Shown in pieces: positions 1 through 9,803 of a DNA stretch of 64,000 bases. How positions within the stretch are numbered: the first letter of the stretch is position 1; every line of letters starts with the position of its first letter. Made by a program: the position numbers and the translations under genes. Origin of the DNA: Rhizobium rhizoryzae (GTDB lineage: Bacteria; Pseudomonadota; Alphaproteobacteria; Rhizobiales; Rhizobiaceae); NCBI RefSeq assembly GCF_011046895.1, contig NZ_CP049250.1, positions 744,001-808,000 on the forward strand. Reading direction: 5' to 3'. The notes under the pieces are model-generated. The model had not been told where the DNA came from and did no database searches. It was given only the letters and a program-made list of their open reading frames with translations.

Positions 1-62
1 CGCGGGCATTCCGTCTCCCGATTCCCCTTTTGCAGGCGGCACTCTCGCTCAATGCCGCCTGT

Positions 63-103
63 GATGCAACGGGGGATGCAACTGGGGATGCAACTGGGAT
101 GCA
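63..103. repeat. Short tandem direct repeat, about 12 bp unit
   Basis: GATGCAAC starts at 63, 75 and 87, and a last partial copy GATGCA starts at 98. The units are separated by G-rich tetranucleotides. The array ends just before the stop codon of the leftward aminopeptidase gene. It looks like a small slipped-strand repeat in the spacer; no function is evident. Confidence 0.7.
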
Positions 104-107
104 CCCA

Positions 108-1508
108 TCAGCCAAGGGCGGAAATATGCCGGAACAGGGCGCGAATGGCCTGCGCCTCACCGCCCACAGGGCCATGCGGCTTCTCGGTCGGCGACCAGGC
201 AAAGATATCGAAATGCACCCAGCTTTCAGCGTTCGATACGAAGCGTTTGAGAAACAGGGCCGCCGTAATGGCACCGGCCATGCCGCCCGAAGGCGCATTG
301 GTGATGTCTGCCGCGCGGGAGCGGATGTCCTTTTCGTATCCTTTGAACAACGGCAGCCGCCAGATCGGATCGGCTTCCTCGAGCGACGCTGAGCCAAGTG
401 CGGATGCAAGGGCCTCGTCGTCGGTGAAGAATGGCGGCAGGTCCGGCCCCAGCGCAACGCGCGCGGCACCGGTCAGGGTCGCCATGTCGATCATCAGGTC
501 CGGGCTTTCCTCATCGGCATAGGCGAGCGCATCCGCCAGAATCAATCGCCCTTCCGCATCGGTATTGTCGATCTGGACCGAAATACCCTTGCGGCTGCGG
601 TAGATATCCCCCGGTCGGAAGGCATTGGCAGAGATCGAGTTCTCCACGGCCGGAACAAGAACTCGCAGGTCGAGATCTAGCTCAGCACCCATGATCATGC
701 AGGCGAGTGCCAGGACATTTGCCGCGCCCCCCATATCCTTCTTCATAAGCAGCATGGAAGCCGCGGGCTTGATGTCGAGGCCGCCTGTATCGAAACAGAC
801 GCCCTTGCCGACAAGCGTGACCTTCTTTGCGCCTTTTCGTCCCCACCGCATCTCCAAAAGTCGCGGCGCCTCGGCACTCGCCCGACCAACCGTGTGAATG
901 AGCGGAAAGTTCTGGGCCAGCAGGTCATCGCCGACGACGGCCTTCAGGGTCGCACCGTAATGCGTGCCGATGGCATGGAAGACTTCGCCAAGCCGCTCTG
1001 GCCCCATGTCGTTGGTGGGCGTATTCACGAGATCCCGGGCCAGAAACACCGCTTGCAGGGTTCGTTCCAGCGCCGCCCGATCAACGCTATCGGCAAGGGC
1101 AAGGAAGGCTTCCGGTGTCTTTCCCGTCTTGTAGGTATCGAAACTGTAGCCGCCGAGACCAAAACCCAGGGCCGCCTGCTGCGGATCAAGGGAGGGGGCT
1201 TCCAATCGCCAAACACCGGCGGTAAGCAGGCGCGCCAGCTTGCCGCAGGCAAACGGGGCCTCCTCAGGGTTCTTGCCAAGACCGAAGACGGCTCCCTTCA
1301 GTGTCGCCCCATCTCCTTGGAGCAGAAGAAAACTGCCCGCCTCAGCCTTGAACCCGGCTGCGCGCGCCCACGTCTCGTCGACCTTTGAGAGGACACCTGT
1401 TTCCAGTTCGGCGGGCGTAACGGCATAGACCGTCAACGCCTTTGGATCGGAGGCAACGAAGGGTGACGGTCTTTCGATGAACTGATACGGCAGCATGGCG
1501 TCTTTCAA
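108..1508 (-). CDS. M17 (leucyl aminopeptidase family) metallopeptidase
   Basis: A cytosolic aminopeptidase that removes N-terminal residues from peptides with two bound metal ions. The family's core is clear: GKGVCFDTGG at residues 234-243 supplies the catalytic lysine and metal-binding aspartate, and NTDAEGRL at 315-322 is the M17 signature. Residues 160-170 (LVNTPTNDMGP) mark the start of the catalytic domain; the N-terminal domain is short. At 466 residues it is smaller than E. coli PepA (503), so it belongs to the shorter M17 group common in alphaproteobacteria rather than to PepA proper. An ATG at 1496 (MLPYQF) is an alternative start. It is divergent from the tadD-like gene, with a 20-bp palindrome in the shared upstream region. 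Confidence 0.9.
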   Translation of the reverse strand: MKDAMLPYQFIERPSPFVASDPKALTVYAVTPAELETGVLSKVDETWARAAGFKAEAGSFLLLQGDGATLKGAVFGLGKNPEEAPFACGKLARLLTAGVWRLEAPSLDPQQAALGFGLGGYSFDTYKTGKTPEAFLALADSVDRAALERTLQAVFLARDLVNTPTNDMGPERLGEVFHAIGTHYGATLKAVVGDDLLAQNFPLIHTVGRASAEAPRLLEMRWGRKGAKKVTLVGKGVCFDTGGLDIKPAASMLLMKKDMGGAANVLALACMIMGAELDLDLRVLVPAVENSISANAFRPGDIYRSRKGISVQIDNTDAEGRLILADALAYADEESPDLMIDMATLTGAARVALGPDLPPFFTDDEALASALGSASLEEADPIWRLPLFKGYEKDIRSRAADITNAPSGGMAGAITAALFLKRFVSNAESWVHFDIFAWSPTEKPHGPVGGEAQAIRALFRHISALG

Positions 1509-1522
1509 CAGTGCGATTAACG

Positions 1523-1542
1523 ATCTGTTAGGGTTAACAGAT
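1523..1542. promoter_or_regulatory. Palindrome 8-4-8 in a divergent promoter region
   Basis: ATCTGTTA-GGGT-TAACAGAT is a perfect inverted repeat. It lies 15 bp upstream of the leftward aminopeptidase start and about 80 bp upstream of the rightward TPR gene start at 1624. Its form and place suit a repressor operator. The regulator is not identifiable from the window. Confidence 0.4.
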
Positions 1543-1623
1543 TATTGCTTGAGGTCATACAGCGCCATCTTCAGTTCGGAAAAATCCGCTGCTTCATGGT
1601 GCACAGAGACTGGATTTCAGGCC

Positions 1624-2484
1624 ATGACACGCACCTTCTTCACGTTTGCCGCCGAACGCCATTTCTGGATCAAAGCCCTTTGCGGCGTGGTGCTGCCGAT
1701 CTCACTCGCATCCTGCGCGACATCCACGCCCAAGAGTGATCGAATCACAACCGGATCCATCCCGACGCAGACGCAGTCCCTGAACTTCGGCAAGCCGCTC
1801 GAACAGATGACTGCGGCAGAGCTTGCACAGGCCGAACAGACAGCTGGCAACGCCTATGAACGTTCTCCCAAGGACAAGACCATCGGGCTTGCTTATGCCA
1901 ACGTTCTTCGCATGACTGGAAAGAACACGCAGGCGCTGGCCGTCATGCAGCAGGTGGCGATTGCCCATCCAAGCGATCGTGACGTTCTGGCCGCCTATGG
2001 GAAGGCGCAGGCGGCTGCCGGCCAGCTTGAGCAGGCCTTGGCAACCATCAGCCGTGCGCAGACGCCCGATCGTCCCGATTGGCGCCTCTATTCCGCAGAG
2101 GGTGCCGTTCTTGACCAGTTGGGGCGCTCCGATGAGGCACGCCAGAAATACAAACTCGCACTCGAAAGCCAGCCAAGCGAACCAAGCGTCATGTCGAATC
2201 TCGGCATGTCCTATGTCCTGTCGGGCGATCTGAAGACGGCGGAAAACTATCTCCGCTCCGCATCCAAGCTTCCAACAGCGGATAGCCGGGTTCGCCAGAA
2301 CCTTTCGCTCGTCGTGGGCTTGCAGGGCCGCTTTTCCGAAGCGGAGCAGATTGCACGGCAGGAACTCAGCCAGACCCAGGCAAATGCCAACGTCACCTAT
2401 CTGCGCTCCATGCTTTCCCAGCAGAATACCTGGGCCAAGCTTTCGGACAACAGGAGCGCGAAAGCGGATAACGCGACCAATTGA
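1624..2484 (+). CDS. tadD: TPR lipoprotein, TadD-like pilus assembly protein
   Basis: Starts at the ATG at 1624 because this begins a lipoprotein signal: a basic N-terminus, a hydrophobic stretch and the lipobox LASC. The frame is open back to 1495, but the extra residues have no signal character and overlap the neighbouring gene. After the lipidated cysteine come tetratricopeptide-type repeats (for example YERSPKDKTIGLAYANVLR, then YSAEGAVLDQLGRSDEA and VMSNLGMSYVLSGDLK). TadD is the TPR lipoprotein that helps localise the Tad secretin in the outer membrane. The gene is convergent with tadC at the end of the pilus operon, which supports the role. A strong hairpin follows the stop. Confidence 0.8.
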   Translation: MTRTFFTFAAERHFWIKALCGVVLPISLASCATSTPKSDRITTGSIPTQTQSLNFGKPLEQMTAAELAQAEQTAGNAYERSPKDKTIGLAYANVLRMTGKNTQALAVMQQVAIAHPSDRDVLAAYGKAQAAAGQLEQALATISRAQTPDRPDWRLYSAEGAVLDQLGRSDEARQKYKLALESQPSEPSVMSNLGMSYVLSGDLKTAENYLRSASKLPTADSRVRQNLSLVVGLQGRFSEAEQIARQELSQTQANANVTYLRSMLSQQNTWAKLSDNRSAKADNATN

Positions 2485-2518
2485 TCAAGCCGCACTTCCT
2501 TGAACATCGCATCCAATG

Positions 2519-2552
2519 AAAAGGGCCGCTCCGGTTTTGGAGCGGCCCTTTC
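2519..2552 (+). terminator. Hairpin terminator after the tadD-like gene
   Basis: AAAGGGCCGCTCC pairs with GGAGCGGCCCTTT around a short GGTTTTG-type loop. The arms start with As and end with Ts, so it could work for both the rightward tadD-like gene and the leftward tadC transcript. Confidence 0.8.
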
Positions 2553-2682
2553 AACTTGTACCAGGATCAATCAAGCCTACTTAGATCCTTTCCGCTTTTC
2601 TTCGAAACACGAAAAGGATTTATCTATTTGTTTTTACGCAATTCCGGACGCAAAACCGCTAGGCACTTTTTCTGGAATTGCT

Positions 2683-3663
2683 CTAGAAGCGGTCAGCCAC
2701 CTGAATACCCGCGGGGCCAAGGATGACGGCGATCAGAACCGGCAGGAAGAACACGATCATGGGAACCGTGAGCTTCGGTGGTAGTGCTGCAGCCTTCTTT
2801 TCAGCCTCGTTCATCCGCTCGTCGCGACCTTCCTGCGCCAGAACGCGAAGAGCCTGAGCCACCGGCGTTCCATAGCGGTCGGCCTGGATGAGCGCCGTCG
2901 TTACCGCCTTGACGATGTCGAGCTGGGTGCGGATGGCAAGGTTCTCGAGTGCAATGCGCCTGTCGGGAAGGAAGGAAAGCTCAGCCGTGGTCAGAACCAT
3001 TTCTTCGGCCAGAGGTGCTGATTGCTGCGCAATTTCTTCCGCCACGCGGCGCATGGCAGCTTCAAGGGATATGCCGGACTCGACGCATATCAACATCAGA
3101 TCGAGCGCATCGGGCCATGCGCGCTTGATGGATGCCTGCCGCTTGGTGATGCGGTTCGAGACGAAGATGTTCGGTGCGTAAAAGCCGATATAGGCCGCAG
3201 CAATCGCCACGAACAGACGTACGGCAAACGGCCTTTCCGCCATGTTGCCAAGGCCGAAAATCCAAAAGCCGACGATTGCCAGGAACACGAACGGAAGCAG
3301 GAAGCGCGCGGCCAGAAACACGTTCAGGGCGTTCTGTGTGCGAAGACCCGCTGCCTTCAAGCGATTGACCGTATTATCGTCGACAAGCGCCTTGCGAAGG
3401 TTGAAACGCTCGACGATCTGCATCGCGGAAGTGTTGTTCTGTGTCCTCAGCGTTGCCCGGCTGGTCTCCGAATTCATCCTGGCACGCTCGCGCAGGCGCA
3501 TCTGCTCGCGCTCGCTGGAAACCGCCTTCATCCGCTTGTTGAGATCGCGTCCCTCGAAAAGCGGCAGGACGAGCGTATAGATGGTGGCAAAGACGGCAAC
3601 TGCGACAAGCACGGCCAGCAACATTGCCGGATCGGTGAGGCTGGCAGCCATTTCTTCCGACAT
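2683..3663 (-). CDS. tadC: TadC, inner-membrane platform protein of the Flp pilus
   Basis: A type II secretion F-domain protein. The ring of TadB and TadC in the inner membrane works with the CpaF ATPase to polymerise the Flp pilin. The 326-residue protein has an N-terminal membrane helix (about 12-34), a charged coiled segment (40-75), two helices near 110-155, a cytoplasmic F domain (about 170-290) with the typical ALDLMLICVESGISLEAAMR stretch, and a last helix near 295-320. It follows tadB by 8 bp and is the last gene of the leftward pilus operon. Confidence 0.9.
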   Translation of the reverse strand: MSEEMAASLTDPAMLLAVLVAVAVFATIYTLVLPLFEGRDLNKRMKAVSSEREQMRLRERARMNSETSRATLRTQNNTSAMQIVERFNLRKALVDDNTVNRLKAAGLRTQNALNVFLAARFLLPFVFLAIVGFWIFGLGNMAERPFAVRLFVAIAAAYIGFYAPNIFVSNRITKRQASIKRAWPDALDLMLICVESGISLEAAMRRVAEEIAQQSAPLAEEMVLTTAELSFLPDRRIALENLAIRTQLDIVKAVTTALIQADRYGTPVAQALRVLAQEGRDERMNEAEKKAAALPPKLTVPMIVFFLPVLIAVILGPAGIQVADRF

Positions 3664-3671
3664 ATCAGACC

Positions 3672-4676
3672 TCAGATGTCAAAGTTGATCATATTGCGCA
3701 TGATGAAGATCCCCACTGCCATCCAGAAACCTGAGAACAGAAGGATGATATGACCTCGCGCATCGGTGAAAAGGATCGAGATGTAGTGTGGCGAGGTCAG
3801 GTAAACGAGCGTTGCCACGATGAAGGGAAGCGCGCCGATGATGACAGCGGACGCCTTGGCTTCCATTGAAAGCGCCTTGACCTTGGCCTTCATCTTGCGG
3901 CGCTCACGCAGAACCTTGGCCAGGTTCTGAAGCGCTTCGGAAAGATTGCCACCCGCCTGAGACTGGATCGTGATGACGATCGAGAAGAAATTGACCTCGG
4001 ACAGAGGCATGGTCAGCAGCATGCGGGCGCAGGCTTCGGGAACGCTGAGACCCACCTGCTGCGCCTCGATCACACGCCGGAATTCGCTCTTCACCGGTTC
4101 CTGGCCATCGGTGGCAATCAGTCGGATCGCATCGTTCAAAGGCAAGCCGGACCGGATGGAGCGCACCATGACTTCCAGTGCGTTCGGCAATTCTTCGAGG
4201 AACTTGTCCTGACGCCGCTTGATGAGAAACCCGATCACCCAGCGCGGCAAGCCTACGGCTGCGACAAAGCCCAGGCCAAGAATGGCGACCAGCGGCATTC
4301 CTGCCATAAGGCATATCAGGGCGACAAGACCACCGAACAGGGCGCTGAATGTATAGAAGCGACCGAGCGTCAGTGGCAGACCGGAACGAGGCAGCTTTGC
4401 CTTCATGCTCTGGTCGCCGAACTTCTTGTCCTTTTCCTTTTGTTTCTTTTCAAGATCCTTCAAGGATTCCTGCATCGATTTGCGACGCTTGGAAAGCTCC
4501 TGGACCCGATCTTTCGCGGCCTTTACTTGCGCACGATCGCCCTCACCGGCTGCTACCTTGTGAACACGCGTGGTCGTCTTCTTTTCCACCTCGATGCGGG
4601 AAAAGAGAAAGGCGTAGGCCAGTCCTGAAGCGGCAATGGCAACGAGGCCCGCAAGGGCGATGACAGTCAGATCCAT
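3672..4676 (-). CDS. tadB: TadB, inner-membrane platform protein of the Flp pilus
   Basis: Partner of TadC in the inner membrane. The 334-residue protein starts with a membrane helix (5-25), then a lysine- and glutamate-rich cytoplasmic segment (30-90) likely to be a coiled coil. Two helices follow at about 105-155, then the F domain containing LPNALEVMVRSIRSGLPLND and the GGNLSEALQNLAKVLRER stretch typical of this family, and C-terminal helices at about 275-330. It sits between cpaF and tadC in the usual Tad order with short spacing (18 bp after cpaF). Confidence 0.9.
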   Translation of the reverse strand: MDLTVIALAGLVAIAASGLAYAFLFSRIEVEKKTTTRVHKVAAGEGDRAQVKAAKDRVQELSKRRKSMQESLKDLEKKQKEKDKKFGDQSMKAKLPRSGLPLTLGRFYTFSALFGGLVALICLMAGMPLVAILGLGFVAAVGLPRWVIGFLIKRRQDKFLEELPNALEVMVRSIRSGLPLNDAIRLIATDGQEPVKSEFRRVIEAQQVGLSVPEACARMLLTMPLSEVNFFSIVITIQSQAGGNLSEALQNLAKVLRERRKMKAKVKALSMEAKASAVIIGALPFIVATLVYLTSPHYISILFTDARGHIILLFSGFWMAVGIFIMRNMINFDI

Positions 4677-4694
4677 TGCCGGCCTCTCCTCTTA

Positions 4695-6206
4695 TCAGTT
4701 GGTCTTGACTTCCATCTGGTCCAGCGCCGCAGCCAGACGCCGCTCTTCGTTGTAGTAGCGGGCGCGATCCCAGAAATGCGGCTTTGCGATACCGGTCGAA
4801 ACATGGCGGCCAATGATGCGGCCCGCCGCGTCTTCGCCTTCCATCTCGTATCGAACGAGATCCTGCGTGACGATGACGTCACCTTCCATGCCCACCACTT
4901 CGGTGATGTGGGTGATGCGGCGTGTACCATCACGCAGACGCGCGGCCTGGACAATGACATCCACCGAACCGGATATGATTTCGCGCACCGTCTTGGCGGG
5001 CAGACTGAAGCCACCCATCGCGATCATCGATTCCATACGGCTGAGACACTCGCGCGGCGTATTGGCGTGGATCGTCCCCATGGAACCGTCATGACCGGTG
5101 TTCATCGCCTGCAACAGGTCGAAAACCTCCGGTCCGCGCACTTCACCGACGATGATGCGTTCCGGGCGCATACGAAGGCAGTTCTTGACGAGATCACGCA
5201 TGGTGATTTCGCCCTCGCCTTCAATATTGGGTGGCCGGGTTTCAAGCCTCACGACATGCGGCTGCTGCAGCTGCAATTCGGCCGTATCTTCGCAGGTGAT
5301 GATGCGCTCGTGTCCGTCGATATAGCGCGTCAGGCAGTTGAGAAGTGTTGTCTTACCAGAGCCTGTACCGCCAGAAATGACAACGTTACAGCGCACGCGT
5401 CCGATGATCTGCAGAACGGCCGCACCCTCCGGCGTGATAGAGCCGAACTTGACCAACTGATCGAGCGTCAGCTTGTCCTTTTTGAACTTGCGAATGGTCA
5501 GGGCGGGGCCGTCGAGAGACAGTGGCGGTGCAATAACGTTCACACGCGAACCGTCCGGCAGGCGGGCATCGCAGATGGGCGAGGATTCATCGACACGTCG
5601 GCCGACCTGGCTGACGATCCGCTGGCAGATCGACAAGAGCTGGCTGTTGTCGCGGAACCGGATTTCCGATTCAATCGTCTTGCCGCCCACTTCGATAAAG
5701 GTCTGGCCCGCACCGTTGACCATGATATCGGCAATGTCGTCGCGCGCCAGCAGGGGCTCCAGAGGCCCGTAGCCAAGAACGTCGTTGCAGATGTCCTCGA
5801 GCAGTTCTTCCTGCTCGGCAATCGACATCGCAAAGTTCTTGATCGTGATGATATCGTTGACGATATCGCGAATTTCTTCACGGGCGCTTTCGCCGTCGAG
5901 CTTCGCAAGCTGCGAGAGATCGATCGTGTCGATCAGGGCAGAAAAGACTTGGGCCTTCGTATCGTAATATCCCTCATCCCGGGCAGGACGGCGGCGCTGG
6001 CCCGCTCCGGGCGCAAGCGGCGGCGGCGCTGCGACGGATTGGCGAACCTGTGCTGCCGCACCACTTCCGATATCGAGGAGGAGATCGGTCGACCCGCCAG
6101 CCTGAACGCCTTGGCCGGTCGAGGCCGCTGCCGGCTGAACAGGCTGAGGCACCGCCGCCGGCGTAACCGACTTGCCGAAGCCTTCATGTCCACGTTTTCC
6201 AAACAT
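4695..6206 (-). CDS. cpaF: CpaF/TadA, hexameric secretion ATPase of the Flp pilus
   Basis: Powers pilin polymerisation from the cytoplasm. The 503-residue protein has a variable proline/alanine-rich N-terminus (1-80), an N-terminal domain, and the GspE/VirB11-type ATPase core: Walker [10 protein letters not shown] at 279-287, Asp-box EDTAELQL at 306-313, Walker B IIVGEVRG at 351-358 and His-box [12 protein letters not shown] at 371-382. All key residues are present. Length and layout match alphaproteobacterial CpaF. It lies between cpaE and tadB. Confidence 0.95.
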   Translation of the reverse strand: MFGKRGHEGFGKSVTPAAVPQPVQPAAASTGQGVQAGGSTDLLLDIGSGAAAQVRQSVAAPPPLAPGAGQRRRPARDEGYYDTKAQVFSALIDTIDLSQLAKLDGESAREEIRDIVNDIITIKNFAMSIAEQEELLEDICNDVLGYGPLEPLLARDDIADIMVNGAGQTFIEVGGKTIESEIRFRDNSQLLSICQRIVSQVGRRVDESSPICDARLPDGSRVNVIAPPLSLDGPALTIRKFKKDKLTLDQLVKFGSITPEGAAVLQIIGRVRCNVVISGGTGSGKTTLLNCLTRYIDGHERIITCEDTAELQLQQPHVVRLETRPPNIEGEGEITMRDLVKNCLRMRPERIIVGEVRGPEVFDLLQAMNTGHDGSMGTIHANTPRECLSRMESMIAMGGFSLPAKTVREIISGSVDVIVQAARLRDGTRRITHITEVVGMEGDVIVTQDLVRYEMEGEDAAGRIIGRHVSTGIAKPHFWDRARYYNEERRLAAALDQMEVKTN

Positions 6207-6239
6207 CCCGCGATCCAGTTCCTAAACCTGATGTCAGTC

Positions 6240-7529
6240 TTACTTGCGAGCGAGCAACCCCAGCACCTTGCTGAGACCACCCTTCCTGATCTTCTTTGCC
6301 GAGTTACGACCCGTCACCACATGGGCGATCTGAGAGAAGGTTTCCGCCGTCGGCGATTTCGCATCGAGTTCGGAAATCATGCGACCACTGTTTGCGGCAT
6401 TGCCGAACAGCTGGGCGTCGAACGGAATGATGGCAATCGGTTCGACTTCCAGCGGCTGCAGAAAATCGGATGGGGTTATCTCCGGACGCTTCGGCATGCC
6501 GACCTGATTGAGGACCAGATGCGGCGCCTTGTCATTGGGGCGCAGCTTCTTCAGGGCATCCAGCAAGTTCTTCGTGTTGCGCAGGTTGGCGAGGTCCGGC
6601 GTTGCGGTGATTACGATTTCGTCGACTTCCGCCAATAGCGAGCGCGTCCATTCGTTCCAGGCATGTGGAACATCCAGAACCGCGACCGGAGCGCTGCGTT
6701 GGAGGACCTCCACGACCGGCTGGAAAGCCGCGCGATCAAAATCATAGGCGCGGTCCAGCAATGACGGCGCAGCCAGCAGCGACAGGTGTTCGGAGCATTT
6801 TGTCAGCAGACGGTCGAGAAAGACTTCGTCCAGTCGTTCCGGGGCATAGACCGCTTCGGCAATACCCTGAGCCGGATCCTGATCAAAGTCGATATTCGCG
6901 GTTCCATAGGCCAGATCGAGATCGGCAAGGATCGTTTCGGTGGAGAAGAGTGACGAAATGCCGAAGGCGCAGTTATGCGCTATCGTGGAAGATCCCACGC
7001 CGCCCTTTGCGCCGATGAAGGCAATGGAACGACCGAGCGGTTCTGCTTCCGGATCAACGAAGATCGCTGCGATTGCACCCAACAGATCCTGCATCTTCAC
7101 CGGCCCGACCAGATATTCGGAAATGCCGTTGCGAATGAGGTCGCGATACAGAGAAATGTCGTTGTGCCTACCAATGACGATCACCCGCGTCGAGGGATCG
7201 CAAACCTGTGCCAGCGGAGCAAGCTCCGTCAGCACATCGGCCGGTTCAGCATCGGTTTCAAGGATAATCAGATTGGGCGTCGGTGCCGCGGCAAACATGT
7301 TCGCTGCCGCATCCGTACTGCCACTGGTAACGCGGAGGTTCACCTTGGACATGCGGCGGTCCTGACCCAGACGCTCCACCACCCGGTGCATCGTATCGGT
7401 CTCACAGAATGCATGCACGGAAATGCGCGGCAGCGGACGCAGCGCCTCCAGATCAGCGGGGCGGCTGTGTTCCTCGATTGCCTCTGGCGATCCGCCCGGC
7501 GTCCGGATCTCGTAATCGATCGCGCTCAT
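6240..7529 (-). CDS. cpaE: CpaE/TadZ, ParA-like pilus localisation ATPase
   Basis: Places the Tad machine in the cell, usually at a pole. The N-terminal half (about 35-160) is a degenerate receiver-like domain (strands TPNLIILE and STRVIVIGRH). The C-terminal half is a MinD/ParA-type domain with the deviant Walker A KGGVGSST at 184-191, keeping the family's lysine. It follows cpaD by 14 bp and precedes cpaF, the standard Cpa order. Confidence 0.93.
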   Translation of the reverse strand: MSAIDYEIRTPGGSPEAIEEHSRPADLEALRPLPRISVHAFCETDTMHRVVERLGQDRRMSKVNLRVTSGSTDAAANMFAAAPTPNLIILETDAEPADVLTELAPLAQVCDPSTRVIVIGRHNDISLYRDLIRNGISEYLVGPVKMQDLLGAIAAIFVDPEAEPLGRSIAFIGAKGGVGSSTIAHNCAFGISSLFSTETILADLDLAYGTANIDFDQDPAQGIAEAVYAPERLDEVFLDRLLTKCSEHLSLLAAPSLLDRAYDFDRAAFQPVVEVLQRSAPVAVLDVPHAWNEWTRSLLAEVDEIVITATPDLANLRNTKNLLDALKKLRPNDKAPHLVLNQVGMPKRPEITPSDFLQPLEVEPIAIIPFDAQLFGNAANSGRMISELDAKSPTAETFSQIAHVVTGRNSAKKIRKGGLSKVLGLLARK

Positions 7530-7543
7530 GTCAGCTTACCTGC

Positions 7544-8215
7544 TCAGTTCGAGTTGATCGTGATCGTCGTGCTGTTTGTGTTCGTCCCGCGATAGGTGCT
7601 GATCACCTTGGAACGCTGCACGGCATCAATCGGGGTCTGCGCGCGCGGCCCGAGAAGATCTGTCGGGCTTTCGAGCTGGGCAGCCAGGTTGTTTTGCGAA
7701 GCGCAACCGAAATTATACCAGTTACGATTGCCAAAGGTATTGTCGGACAAGTCTTCCGGCCATTCTCCGCAAGCTCCGGTCACGGCCTTGGTGGCGATGA
7801 AGGAGAGCCGGATGGGGGCGGCATCGTTATGGCCGCCGGCGCTGTAGCGTGCCATGACGATCCGGTCGCCACGAATTCCAGCCGTTTGCAGGGTCTTCCG
7901 GATATCGCCAGCCATGTGCGCAGCCGCACCAGCGTTGACCGATCCCTGCGGTACCTGGATCTGCATGAAACCGGCAGACGAGTTGGCAAAGTTCTGTGCG
8001 AATCCCTTGACCGTGTCGCGCATACCGATCGTCATGCGGCTATCGTTTGCGCCGACGGGGATATCCAGTGCGGTCTGTGCGTCCGTCAGAACGATGGGGT
8101 GACGCTCGCGATAGTCCATGGGGATGGAGCCGGTGGTCAGTTGGCTATTGCCACAGCCCGTCAAAAGGGCGGTGGAAACGATCAGGAGAGCCGGAGCAAT
8201 GGATTTCGTAAACAT
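7544..8215 (-). CDS. cpaD: CpaD, pilus assembly lipoprotein
   Basis: A small outer-membrane-associated lipoprotein of the Caulobacter-type Tad machine. I take the ATG at 8215, preceded by GAGAGG eight bases upstream; a GTG at 8230 is also open. From 8215 the protein has a signal sequence ending in the lipobox LLTGC. The rest has the features of the CpaD family, including a DYRERHPIVLTDA stretch near the mature N-terminus and an NFGCASQNNLAAQ stretch near the C-terminus. It lies between cpaC and cpaE. Confidence 0.88.
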   Translation of the reverse strand: MFTKSIAPALLIVSTALLTGCGNSQLTTGSIPMDYRERHPIVLTDAQTALDIPVGANDSRMTIGMRDTVKGFAQNFANSSAGFMQIQVPQGSVNAGAAAHMAGDIRKTLQTAGIRGDRIVMARYSAGGHNDAAPIRLSFIATKAVTGACGEWPEDLSDNTFGNRNWYNFGCASQNNLAAQLESPTDLLGPRAQTPIDAVQRSKVISTYRGTNTNSTTITINSN

Positions 8216-8226
8216 TCTCGTGCCTC

Positions 8227-9783
8227 TCACTTATAGATGAAACCAACGGCGCCATGGTAGGGAGCGGCCGGAACGGGATCTTTTCGTCCGTAGATCTTGT
8301 TGACGCGGTTGAGGAAATACATTGCGGCATCGTTTTCGGGATTGAAGTTGTCATCCGGGCGCGCAAGCTGATTGCGGGCAACCGGGCGCACCAGATACGG
8401 CGTCGCGATGATGACAAGTTCCGTCTCGTTGCGGATGAAATCCTTGCTGCGGAAAAGCGTGCCCAATACCGGCACTTTTGAGATACCCGGCAATCCGGAC
8501 ATGGCCTGGCGGACATTGTCCTGAACAAGACCGGCAATCACGATCGAACCACCCGATGGGAGTTCGACGGATGTCGATGCCTCGCGCTTGCGGATCGAAA
8601 GGTAAGTGTTGCCCGGTACAGAGAGCGAGGAGCCGTTGCCGGTCGTCGCAGAACCTTCGTATGTGGGCTCGGAAACATTGGTCTCGATATTGAGGGCAAT
8701 GCGTCCGGCCGAGAGAACGACCGGCTTGAAGTTCAGCTCGACTCCATAATTGACGGTCTCGAGGCTCCGCGAAACCGTAGGACGGTTCGTCGTGGTATCC
8801 AGCGACACCTCCTGCTGGCCTGCCAGTCGGAATTCGCCACCGACGTAGAACTTAGCCTGCTGACCGGAGATCGCTGTGAGGCTGGGCTCCGCGAGCGTTC
8901 GCATGACGCCTGCCTGTTCCATAGCATTGACATAGGTCGAGATCGCGGTGGTTCCGATCGAACCGACGACGCCACCCAGGCCGCCAACTGCCGCCGCGTT
9001 GCCAAGGTTGACCGGATTGGCAAACGAGATGCCACCGCTGGCCGAGCTGCCCGTCGTCTGCACCGAACCATTGAAGCCCAGTTGCTTCAGCACCTGCCGG
9101 TTGACCTCGGCAACAGTGACCTTCAGCGTTACCTGATCCTCACCCTGAATGGTCAAAAGGTTAACGATCTGGGATGTCTGGCGTTCTTCGGCATAGATCG
9201 CGACACCCTGCTGATTACCGCCGCCCGAAGCGGTGCGATTTCTCGTCGTTGCTTCACCACCCTTGAGGAAGGCCTGCGCCAGCTTTTCCGCCTGCGCGGC
9301 ATCCTGCGGCGTGCGGACAGTACCGGTCAACACGATGTTGTCCGAGACGATTTCGACCTTGATATCGGATTCGGGTAGAAAACGCCGCAAATTAGCCTGA
9401 AGACCATCGATATCGCGCTCGACTTCCAGATCCAGGCTGACGATCTCTTGGCCCCCGGGGCCAAAGATGAAGATATTCGTCTGGCCGACCGACTTTCCGA
9501 ACAGATAGATCCGGCGTGACGTTCTTGTCACCGCGTCGGCCAAGGCAGGATCGGCAACAAGGATGTCATGCGCATCCTGCGGCAGATCAACGACCAAGGC
9601 CTTGTTCAGGCCAAGCTTCAGCCGCTTGTGCACGCCCTTCCCCGATTCCGAGATCCGCACGATACTGTCCGAAGCGGCTTCGGCGGTATCCGTCGACCGG
9701 AGAACCGCCAGATCCGATAGGGCAAGGCAGACGCTCAAGGAAGCGACTGCGGAGGCTCTGTAAATTCTTTTCCAGGATGTCAC
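8227..9783 (-). CDS. cpaC: CpaC/RcpA, outer-membrane secretin of the Flp pilus
   Basis: Forms the outer-membrane pore for the pilus. The GTG start at 9783 has a GAGGGAG ribosome site nine bases upstream. A signal peptide ends near residue 36 (TAEAASDS). Then come the pilus-formation N-terminal domain (about 45-115, DAHDILVADPALADAV), a BON-like domain (about 120-170, VLTGTVRTPQDAAQAEKLAQ) and the secretin domain (about 230-470) with ELPSGGSIVIAGLVQDNVRQ. Its 518 residues are normal for CpaC. The stop is 11 bp before the cpaD start chosen here. Confidence 0.93.
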   Translation of the reverse strand: MTSWKRIYRASAVASLSVCLALSDLAVLRSTDTAEAASDSIVRISESGKGVHKRLKLGLNKALVVDLPQDAHDILVADPALADAVTRTSRRIYLFGKSVGQTNIFIFGPGGQEIVSLDLEVERDIDGLQANLRRFLPESDIKVEIVSDNIVLTGTVRTPQDAAQAEKLAQAFLKGGEATTRNRTASGGGNQQGVAIYAEERQTSQIVNLLTIQGEDQVTLKVTVAEVNRQVLKQLGFNGSVQTTGSSASGGISFANPVNLGNAAAVGGLGGVVGSIGTTAISTYVNAMEQAGVMRTLAEPSLTAISGQQAKFYVGGEFRLAGQQEVSLDTTTNRPTVSRSLETVNYGVELNFKPVVLSAGRIALNIETNVSEPTYEGSATTGNGSSLSVPGNTYLSIRKREASTSVELPSGGSIVIAGLVQDNVRQAMSGLPGISKVPVLGTLFRSKDFIRNETELVIIATPYLVRPVARNQLARPDDNFNPENDAAMYFLNRVNKIYGRKDPVPAAPYHGAVGFIYK

Positions 9784-9803
9784 GGTGACCGCTCCCTCAA
9801 ATC

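Noticed and set aside
4776..6638. 620-codon rightward open frame antisense to cpaF
   Set aside because: Mirror of the strong codon bias of cpaF; product is His/Arg/Asp-rich with no domain, and it crosses the cpaE-cpaF boundary.
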